Assembly (NCBI GenBank): GCA_048201975.1
Contig: DBFBGQ010000156.1
Location: 1 to 10,299 of the forward strand
Source of the DNA: Egerieenecus sp048201975
Lineage (GTDB): Bacteria; Bacillota; Clostridia; Christensenellales; Aristaeellaceae
DNA: 10,299 nucleotides
Direction of reading: 5' to 3'
Shown here piece by piece: positions 1 through 5,124 of the stretch. The notes under the pieces are model-generated. The model searched no databases. It worked only from the letters and a program-made list of their open reading frames with translations, and had not been told where the DNA came from. The translations under genes were made by a program, and so were the position numbers. Each line of letters begins with the position of its first letter. Position 1 is the first letter of the stretch.

Positions 1-152
1 ACAGGGGTTTCGCGCCTGCGGGCGCGACCAAAGGGCTTTCCGATCGCCCTTTGGAAACCTTCGGTGCACATCCCTTGAAGCGGGCGAAACCTTTCACAAG
101 GTTGGGAACCTTGTTGCCAATGGAGACGTTCTTCAAACTTTCTTTTAATTAC
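1..152 (+). repeat. Short unit of a dispersed palindromic repeat (L1), cut by the window edge
   Basis: This non-coding unit is built from nested inverted repeats. CGCGCC-TGCG-GGCGCG (11-26) is a 6-bp stem with a 4-nt loop. CCAAAGGG (28-35) pairs with CCCTTTGG (47-54). GGTTTCGC (6-13) can pair with GCGAAACC (84-91), and ACAAGGTT-GGG-AACCTTGT (96-114) is an 8-bp stem. Bases 1-141 are the exact reverse complement of 10159-10299, and related units lie at 153-322, 9772-9993 and 10001-10147. I see no credible start site or protein family here. It resembles REP/BIME-like or non-autonomous mobile repeats in organisation, but I cannot assign it to a named family. Confidence 0.85.
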
Positions 153-322
153 AGCAGGGGTTTCGCGCCTGCGGGCGCGACCAGGGGGCTTTCCGATCGT
201 TCCGCAACCTCAATCGTCGCGGCGTTCCGCCGCTCGTTTCGGTTGAGAAAGGCGGGCATACCACAGCCGCCACTGGCGGCTATGCCCGCCTTTCCCTTTG
301 GAAACCTTCGGTCCCCATACGT
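153..322 (+). repeat. Long unit of the same repeat (L2), with inserted double-hairpin module
   Basis: It starts like L1 (GCAGGGGTTTCGCGCC, same 6-bp GC stem). The two arms of the CCAAAGGG-type stem (181-188 and 294-301) are separated by an extra 94-nt module (200-293). After about 312 the similarity to L1 fades: the ACAAGGTT/AACCTTGT hairpin is missing and only AAACCTTCGGT and scattered matches remain, so the right boundary is approximate. The left arm reads CCAGGGGG, which still pairs with CCCTTTGG if two G-U pairs are allowed. The same long form is found in reverse orientation at 9772-9993. Confidence 0.8.
200..293 (+). repeat. 94-nt insertion module inside L2, two hairpins
   Basis: Absent from the short units, which run straight from GATCG into CCCTTTGG. 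It contains GCGGCG-TTC-CGCCGC (219-233) and a large hairpin at 247-294. That hairpin has a 14-bp outer stem (GAAAGGCGGGCATA with TATGCCCGCCTTTC), a 5-nt one-sided bulge (261-265) and an inner GCCGCC-ACT-GGCGGC stem. The last base of the outer stem is shared with the host repeat arm. An equivalent 93-nt module is at 9854-9946 on the other strand. Confidence 0.8.
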
Positions 323-524
323 TAGGAAACAAGGTAGAAAAGGATTTTTGCAAAAACTTTTGTCGAAAAAAGAAAACATACACTGCCGCGCGGCTGGTTG
401 CCTGCGCCTTGCGCAGCCAACCAGTCCAACCTTCCAGGCGGCGGCGCATGCCTGCCCTCCTTTTGGAGGGGACCCGAAGAAGCGTTTTCCTTTTTTTTGA
501 GGGGAAGTTTTTTTTGAAAACCTC
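323..524. other. Non-coding stretch with two hairpins, no credible gene
   Basis: AT-rich runs alternate with two GC-rich hairpins. The first is at 394-424: CTGGTTG, one unpaired C, CTGCGC, loop CTT, GCGCAG, one unpaired C, CAACCAG. The second is at 455-470: CCCTCC-TTTT-GGAGGG. The second is followed after about 14 nt by a T-rich run (484-498), so it could act as a terminator for something upstream, but the spacing is poor. Open frames crossing this stretch lack ribosome sites and run through the repeats. Confidence 0.55.
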
Positions 525-552
525 TTTACAAATTGCACAAAGGTGATATAAT
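525..552 (+). promoter_or_regulatory. Sigma-A type promoter of the regulator gene
   Basis: TTTACA (525-530), a 16-bp spacer, then a perfect TATAAT (547-552). Transcription would start near 558-560. That leaves a leader of about 97 nt before the GTG start and puts the first operator inside the initially transcribed region. The promoter also argues against the in-frame ATG codons at 533 and 551, which lie upstream of or inside the -10 box. Confidence 0.75.
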
Positions 553-566
553 GAAGCTGCAAAACA

Positions 567-580
567 CAAAAACGTTTTTG
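567..580 (+). promoter_or_regulatory. Operator O1 (LacI-family palindrome), autoregulatory
   Basis: CAAAAACGTTTTTG is a perfect 14-bp palindrome with the central CG typical of LacI/GalR-family operators. It lies just downstream of the predicted start of transcription of the regulator gene, so binding should block that promoter or the early elongating polymerase. The identical sequence recurs at 1713-1726 and 1778-1791. Confidence 0.8.
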
Positions 581-640
581 CGAGATAGAAAGGAACCGCA
601 AGCAGAGCAGGGGGAGCCAAAGGATACAAAGGACGGAAAC

Positions 641-648
641 GGGAGGTG
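641..648 (+). promoter_or_regulatory. Ribosome binding site that sets the GTG start
   Basis: GGGAGGTG lies 7 nt before the GTG at 656. No comparable site precedes the upstream in-frame ATG codons, and the family's N-terminus begins within a few residues of this GTG. Confidence 0.7.
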
Positions 649-655
649 CCGGAGC

Positions 656-1681
656 GTGGCGATTTCAATCCAGGATGTAGCCAAGCGGGCCGGAGTGGCC
701 ATCGGCACAGTATCCCGCGCCTTCAACGATTACCAGGACATCCGGCCGGAAACCAAGGAACGGATCTTTCTGGCCGCCCGGGAACTGGGCTATACCCCCA
801 ATGTGAGCGCACGGAACCTTTCCGCCAAGAAGCCGCCCAACATCGGTCTGATTGTTTCGGGATTGCTGGAGGGCAACCAGAAGGATAACCTGGTGTACCT
901 GCTGTTGCAGGGGGTGCTGAGCTACGCCGTGGGCAACGGGCTGGAGCTGGCGCTGTACACCACGGATTCCCAGGAGCAGCGCAAGCGCAGCTATACGGAG
1001 TTCTGCGCCCAGCACAGCATCTCGGGTACCATCCTCTCCGGCATAACCACCGACGACGCCTATTTCAGCGAGCTGATGGACTCGGGCATCCCCACGGTGG
1101 CGGTGGACGTGCCCATCCCCAACGAGAACGCGGGCTGGGTGTCCATTGATAACCGGCAGGCGGCCCGGCAGGCGGTGGAATTCCTGCTGGAGCAGGGCCT
1201 GCGGGATCTGCTCATCGTGGGCGGCAAGCAAAACGCCGATGTCAACATGGTGCGCATGCAGGGAGTGCTGGAGGCGTTCCAGGCGGCGCGGCTGGTGGCC
1301 CGGGAGTGCGATTGCCTCTACTGCGACTTCAGCGAGGAAGTGGCCTACCGCAGGGTGGCTCAGCGCCTGCGCAGCAGCGCGGGTCAGCCGGGAGCCATCT
1401 TCTGCTTCAGCGACCTGATGGCCCTGGGCGCCATGCGCGCCGTCCGCGAGGCGGGACTGCGCATCCCCGAGGATATCTCCATCATGGGCTTTGACGGGCT
1501 GTACATCGGCGAATTGACCGTGCCCCCCCTGACCACCATGGGCCAGGACATGCGGGCCATGGGCTACGAGGCCGCGTCCCTGCTCCATGAGCTGATGGAA
1601 CACCGCTGCCAGGAACGGCACCGGGTCCTTCCCCACAAGCTGCTGGTCAGGGAAAGCGTCCGGCTGGGTTCCAACGGCTGA
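656..1681 (+). CDS. LacI/GalR-family transcriptional repressor
   Basis: With the GTG start the protein is 341 aa, normal for the family. The helix-turn-helix is at the extreme N-terminus (SIQDVAKRAGVAIGTVSRAF, residues 4-23). The family's hinge region follows, with the conserved leucine in RNLSAKK, and from IGLIV onward comes a periplasmic-binding-like sugar-sensing domain. Near the end GFDGLYIGELTVPPLTT is a classic C-terminal family motif. In known relatives the hinge leucine inserts at the central CG of the operator, which fits the three CAAAAACGTTTTTG sites around this gene. I infer a local repressor of the transport and hydrolysis genes and of itself, released by an imported sugar or its breakdown product. 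The effector cannot be read from the sequence. A longer start at 533 or 551 is possible on paper but would overlap the promoter. It has its own promoter and is followed by a hairpin. Confidence 0.9.
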   Translation: MAISIQDVAKRAGVAIGTVSRAFNDYQDIRPETKERIFLAARELGYTPNVSARNLSAKKPPNIGLIVSGLLEGNQKDNLVYLLLQGVLSYAVGNGLELALYTTDSQEQRKRSYTEFCAQHSISGTILSGITTDDAYFSELMDSGIPTVAVDVPIPNENAGWVSIDNRQAARQAVEFLLEQGLRDLLIVGGKQNADVNMVRMQGVLEAFQAARLVARECDCLYCDFSEEVAYRRVAQRLRSSAGQPGAIFCFSDLMALGAMRAVREAGLRIPEDISIMGFDGLYIGELTVPPLTTMGQDMRAMGYEAASLLHELMEHRCQERHRVLPHKLLVRESVRLGSNG

Positions 1682-1688
1682 TTACCCG

Positions 1689-1709
1689 TCGGCCGATTTT
1701 TTCGGCCGA
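1689..1709 (+). terminator. Candidate weak terminator after the regulator gene
   Basis: TCGGCCGA (1689-1696), a 5-T loop, then TCGGCCGA (1702-1709), starting 7 nt after the stop codon. The T-run is in the loop, and only the T5 of operator O2 (1721-1725) lies downstream. Termination may therefore be partial, with some readthrough into the transport genes. Confidence 0.45.
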
Positions 1710-1712
1710 GCA

Positions 1713-1726
1713 CAAAAACGTTTTTG
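1713..1726 (+). promoter_or_regulatory. Operator O2 upstream of the transport operon
   Basis: CAAAAACGTTTTTG, identical to O1. The identity with O1 extends to 17 bases (CACAAAAACGTTTTTGC). Its centre is 65 bp from the centre of O3, about six helical turns, which would allow cooperative or looped binding. Confidence 0.8.
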
Positions 1727-1777
1727 CTTTCAGGGGTTATTCAAAGACGGAATGGAAGGGCGCCATGCGCGCCGGAC

Positions 1778-1791
1778 CAAAAACGTTTTTG
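1778..1791 (+). promoter_or_regulatory. Operator O3, proximal to the binding-protein gene
   Basis: Third identical CAAAAACGTTTTTG, 35 bp before the ATG of the binding-protein gene. I see no convincing -35/-10 pair here. TAATAC (1795-1800) is a possible weak -10 without a good -35, so the promoter may need activation, may be non-consensus, or transcription may come from upstream. Confidence 0.8.
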
Positions 1792-1826
1792 AACTAATAC
1801 AACACCATTTAAGGAGGCTACCCCAA

Positions 1827-3083
1827 ATGAAGAAACTGTTGGCTTTGGTACTGTCTCTGGTCATGCTGTGCAGCGTCTTCACCATTGCCGGCGCTGAGAG
1901 CAGCGAGAAGATCACCATCACCGTGACCTGGTGGGGCGAAGTTACCGAGAACGACGCCGAAATGATGATGATCAACAAGTTCAACGAAGAGCATGACGAC
2001 ATCCATGTGGAAGCGCAGGTCGTGCCCGGCGATGGCTACGGCGACCGTCTGCTGACCTCCTTTGCTTCCGGCGAAGGCCCCGACATCTTCGCTTCCGGCG
2101 AGGGCGACTTCTACAAGTGGGTGGGCTCGAACATGCCCCTGCCCCTGAACGACCTGATTGCCAACGATACCGAGTGGACCAACGAGATGAACGAAGCGCT
2201 GTACAACTTCGGCAACATCGGCGGCAACCAGTACTACATGGTGCGTGACTACAACCCCCTGTGCCTGTTCTACAACAAGGACGTGTTCGACCGGTACGGC
2301 GTGGATTATCCCACCGCTGACTGGACCTGGGACGATGCCATCGAGGCCGCCAAGAAGATGACCGTGAAGAACGAGGACGGCACCTACGAGTGCTTCGGCT
2401 TCAACGCCCAGAGCTGGGAGTACGCTGCCCTGACCTACCTGACCTCCAAGGGCCTGGACATCGTCAACGAGGATTGCACCGAAGTGGACGGCTACCTGAA
2501 CAGCCCGGAAATGGCCGCCGCGCTGGCCGAGTATGTGGGCTTCTCCGTGGGTGACGACCGCATCTCCCCCGACGCTGCGGACCAGGATACCTTCGGTTCC
2601 TCCAGCGCCATGCTGATCAACGGCAACCTGGCCATGACCATCTCCGGCGCCTGGGACAAGGCCACCTTTGAGGAGTCCGGCGTGAACTACGGCACCGCGG
2701 TGGTTCCCGGCAACCATGAGAACTATATGTGCGCCTCCGCGTTCGCCATCAGCGCCAACTGCAAGAACCCCGAGGCTGCCTGGGAAGTGCTCAAGGCCCT
2801 GACCGGCACCGAGTGCGCCGCCCTGCGCGCTGAGTACACCGCCGCCCTGCCCACCAGCGACGCGCTGCTGGAGGAGATGAAGGCCGACTACGGCGAAGCC
2901 AACATGGGCATCCTGGAGAGCCTGGACTACTGCATCCAGCCCGTGGGTCTGCGCGGCGCCATGGGCAACCCCGCTGTGGCTGCCTTCAAGACCGCCTTTG
3001 AGCGCATCCAGTTCAACGACGGCACCGTGGAGGACATCCTCAACGACGCGGTGGCCGAAGTGCACGAGGCCATGGAGGAGTAA
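1827..3083 (+). CDS. ABC transporter sugar-binding protein (extracellular, family 1)
   Basis: 418 aa. The ATG at 1827 is chosen because AAGGAGG (1811-1817) lies 9 nt upstream and the protein then opens with a signal peptide: MKK, a hydrophobic stretch (residues 4-20), then AGA before ES, a likely signal peptidase I site near residue 23. The mature part matches the family 1 solute-binding architecture: an early TITVTWWGE strand, a GEGPDIFASGEGDFYKW region, NGNLAMTISGAWD in the second lobe, and a helical C-terminus. Its role would be to capture an oligosaccharide outside the membrane and hand it to the two permeases encoded downstream. The only early cysteine (C15, in VMLC) does not fit the usual lipobox because leucine sits at -1, so lipid anchoring is uncertain. 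Operators O2 and O3 precede it and a strong stem-loop follows it, consistent with higher expression than the permeases. Substrate is not readable; the neighbours suggest an alpha-glucoside. Confidence 0.92.
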   Translation: MKKLLALVLSLVMLCSVFTIAGAESSEKITITVTWWGEVTENDAEMMMINKFNEEHDDIHVEAQVVPGDGYGDRLLTSFASGEGPDIFASGEGDFYKWVGSNMPLPLNDLIANDTEWTNEMNEALYNFGNIGGNQYYMVRDYNPLCLFYNKDVFDRYGVDYPTADWTWDDAIEAAKKMTVKNEDGTYECFGFNAQSWEYAALTYLTSKGLDIVNEDCTEVDGYLNSPEMAAALAEYVGFSVGDDRISPDAADQDTFGSSSAMLINGNLAMTISGAWDKATFEESGVNYGTAVVPGNHENYMCASAFAISANCKNPEAAWEVLKALTGTECAALRAEYTAALPTSDALLEEMKADYGEANMGILESLDYCIQPVGLRGAMGNPAVAAFKTAFERIQFNDGTVEDILNDAVAEVHEAMEE

Positions 3084-3123
3084 GCTCCCCCACCGCCTTC
3101 CCCTGTTGGGAAACCGCATCTTT

Positions 3124-3166
3124 GTCGGGCCAGAACAGTCCATGGGCTGGTTCTGGCCCGACTTTT
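3124..3166 (+). terminator. Strong stem-loop with T4, between binding-protein and permease genes
   Basis: GTCGGGCCAGAAC (3124-3136) pairs perfectly with GTTCTGGCCCGAC (3150-3162) around a 13-nt loop, followed by TTTTG. It lies 41 nt after the binding-protein stop codon and 89 nt before the permease start, with no obvious new promoter between. I infer a leaky terminator or 3' stabilising hairpin that raises binding-protein levels over permease levels, as known for malE-malF type operons. Confidence 0.75.
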
Positions 3167-3254
3167 GTCAAAAGTCAGGATCCGGCGCGCACGGGAGATG
3201 CCGTGAAAGGGACAGCGATGTCATGGCGCGGGATTCAGAAGGAGGAAGTTACGC

Positions 3255-4184
3255 ATGTCGCTGGCAAAAACCGCCGGTAAGCGCGCCGTCTCCAATACCG
3301 CGCGCCAGCAGAACCGCTATGGGTACGGCTTCATCATGCCCTGGCTCATCGGTCTGTTCGTTTTCACGCTGATTCCCATGCTGTTTTCCCTGTTCCTGTC
3401 CTTCTGCAAGTGGGACATCGTCACGGGGCTTTCCACCATCAAGTTCATCGGCCTGGAGAATTTCCAGAAGATCTTTGAGGACAAGAAGTTCTACAAGGCC
3501 CTGGAGGTCACCTTCAAGTTCTGCCTGATCTCCATCCCCTTCTACCAGATCGCCTCCCTGGTGGTGGCCATGCTGCTGAACATGCGCATCAAGTTCATGC
3601 GCACCTTCCGGCTGATCTTCTTCCTGCCTTCCATCATTCCCACCATCGCCTCTTCGATGATCTGGTCCCAGATTCTGGGCAAGGATGGACTGATCAACCA
3701 GAGCCTGGCGATTTTCGGCATCCAGGGCCCGGCGTGGCTGAACACCCCCTCCACGGCGCTCTACGGCCTGATCCTCATGGGGGTGTGGGGCATCGGCAAC
3801 ACCATCATCATTTACCTCTCCGGCCTGCAGGGCGTGGGCGAGGAGCTCTACGAGGCTTCCTCCATCGACGGCGCCAACGCCTTCCAGCGCTTCTTCAAGA
3901 TTACCCTGCCCATGATCTCCCCCACCATTTTCTTCAACGTGGTGATGGCGGTCATCAGCTCCTTCCAGTATTTCACCCAGGCCTTCGTCATGACCGAGGG
4001 CGGCCCGCTGAACTCCACACTGTTCTATAACCTCTACCTGTACACCAAGGCGTACAAGGAGCTCAAGATGGGCTACGCGGCGGCGCTGGCATGGATCATG
4101 TTCGTCATCATCCTGTTCTTCACGCTCTTGGTGATCAAGTCGTCCAGCTTCTGGGTGTATTACCAGAACGACGACCAGATTTAA
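3255..4184 (+). CDS. ABC sugar transporter permease, MalF/UgpA type (CUT1)
   Basis: 309 aa inner-membrane protein. The start has AAGGAGG (3239-3245) 9 nt upstream. Six hydrophobic segments are visible at roughly residues 24-50, 88-110, 117-141, 168-191, 224-246 and 277-301. The cytoplasmic EAA loop that docks the ATPase reads EASSIDGANAFQRFFKITLP (200-219), with serine in place of the second alanine but the conserved glycine and LP. A typical MalF-type TEGGP motif follows the fifth segment. It should form the channel with the next gene product, fed by the binding protein encoded upstream. The next gene starts 18 nt after its stop. As is common for CUT1 systems in Gram-positives, no ATPase gene accompanies it, so a shared MsmK-type ATPase elsewhere is expected. 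The exact sugar is unknown. Confidence 0.93.
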   Translation: MSLAKTAGKRAVSNTARQQNRYGYGFIMPWLIGLFVFTLIPMLFSLFLSFCKWDIVTGLSTIKFIGLENFQKIFEDKKFYKALEVTFKFCLISIPFYQIASLVVAMLLNMRIKFMRTFRLIFFLPSIIPTIASSMIWSQILGKDGLINQSLAIFGIQGPAWLNTPSTALYGLILMGVWGIGNTIIIYLSGLQGVGEELYEASSIDGANAFQRFFKITLPMISPTIFFNVVMAVISSFQYFTQAFVMTEGGPLNSTLFYNLYLYTKAYKELKMGYAAALAWIMFVIILFFTLLVIKSSSFWVYYQNDDQI

Positions 4185-4202
4185 CGGAAGGAGGAGAGAA
4201 CC

Positions 4203-5054
4203 ATGACGGCGATTAGCAAAAAAGCCAATGTCCCCACCCTGATTGGCCGGGGCATCACCATGCTGATCCTGATTTCCCTGAGCGTGCTGGTGCTCATTCC
4301 CCTGGTGTGGACCGTATGCATGGCCCTGAAGCCGGCCGGCGAAATTTACAACGGCCGCTTCTTCCCCACCACGCTGGTGTGGGGCAACTTTGTGGAGGCG
4401 GTAACCTCCATCGACTTCTTCCTCTATCTGGTCAACACGCTGAAGGTGGTCATCCCCAACGTCATCGGTCAGGTGATCAGCTGCTCCCTTGTGGCCTACG
4501 GCTTTTCCCGGTATACTTTCAAGGGAAAGCGCACCTGGTTCCTGATCCTGCTGGCCACCATGATGATCCCCGGACAGATCACCATGATTCCCCAGTTCCT
4601 GCTCTACCGGGAAATGGGCTGGGTCAATACCTATCTGCCCCTGACCGTGCCCGCCTTCTTCGCCACCAGCGGCTACAACATCTTCCTGATCCGCTCCTAC
4701 ATGAGCGGCATCCCGCGGGACTTTGACGAGGCGGCCACCATCGACGGCGCCGGCCCCATCCGCAACTTTACCCAGATCATGATGCCCATGTGCAAGCCCG
4801 TGCTCACGGCCATCACCGTGTTCACCTTCATGGGCTCCTGGAACGACTTCAACGGCCCGTTGATCTACCTCTACGACGCCAACAAGTATACCCTGTCCCT
4901 GGGGCTGAGCTTCTTCAAGGGCCTGTATACCAGCAAGTGGAACCTGCTCATGGCCGCCACCGTGCTGGTGATGCTCCCCGTGCTGGTGCTCTTCTTCATC
5001 GCGCAGGATTACATTATTGACGGTATTTCCATCTCCAGCGGCACCAAGGGCTAA
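4203..5054 (+). CDS. ABC sugar transporter permease, MalG type (CUT1)
   Basis: 283 aa inner-membrane protein. AAGGAGG (4188-4194) sits 8 nt before the ATG. It has a first membrane segment at about residues 15-38 (LISLSVLVLIPLVWTVCMAL) followed by further hydrophobic stretches. The EAA loop EAATIDGAGPIRNFTQIMMP (176-195) is close to consensus. The SWNDFNGPLIYL stretch after it is characteristic of MalG/LacG-type permeases. It pairs with the permease encoded just upstream to form the translocation pore of an oligosaccharide importer and is surely cotranscribed with it. A long GC hairpin lies just after its stop codon, before the glycosidase gene. Confidence 0.93.
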   Translation: MTAISKKANVPTLIGRGITMLILISLSVLVLIPLVWTVCMALKPAGEIYNGRFFPTTLVWGNFVEAVTSIDFFLYLVNTLKVVIPNVIGQVISCSLVAYGFSRYTFKGKRTWFLILLATMMIPGQITMIPQFLLYREMGWVNTYLPLTVPAFFATSGYNIFLIRSYMSGIPRDFDEAATIDGAGPIRNFTQIMMPMCKPVLTAITVFTFMGSWNDFNGPLIYLYDANKYTLSLGLSFFKGLYTSKWNLLMAATVLVMLPVLVLFFIAQDYIIDGISISSGTKG

Positions 5055-5060
5055 GGCCCC

Positions 5061-5100
5061 CTCCTCCGCGGCGGCGCGCTGCCGCTCCGCCGCGGAGGAG
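5061..5100 (+). promoter_or_regulatory. Perfect 14-bp GC stem-loop before the glycosidase gene
   Basis: CTCCTCCGCGGCGG (5061-5074) pairs with CCGCCGCGGAGGAG (5087-5100) around a 12-nt loop. It starts 6 nt after the permease stop and ends 24 nt before the glycosidase ATG. There is no T-run after it, so it is not a standard intrinsic terminator. The 3' arm ends in GGAGGAG, a purine-rich ribosome-site-like sequence locked in the stem. It may be an RNA processing/stability element or affect translation of the next gene. Confidence 0.7.
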
Positions 5101-5124
5101 AATTTATCGGAGAGGGTTTATGTT

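Noticed and set aside
51..668. Several open frames of 80-150 codons over the left repeats
   Set aside because: They read through the hairpin repeats in several frames on both strands, without ribosome sites. The same peptides reappear from the right-hand repeat copies, so they reflect repeat sequence and not genes.
5017..5124. Longer glycosidase start overlapping the end of the second permease gene
   Set aside because: It would translate through the 14-bp hairpin and has no ribosome site, whereas the ATG at 5125 has one at a normal distance.
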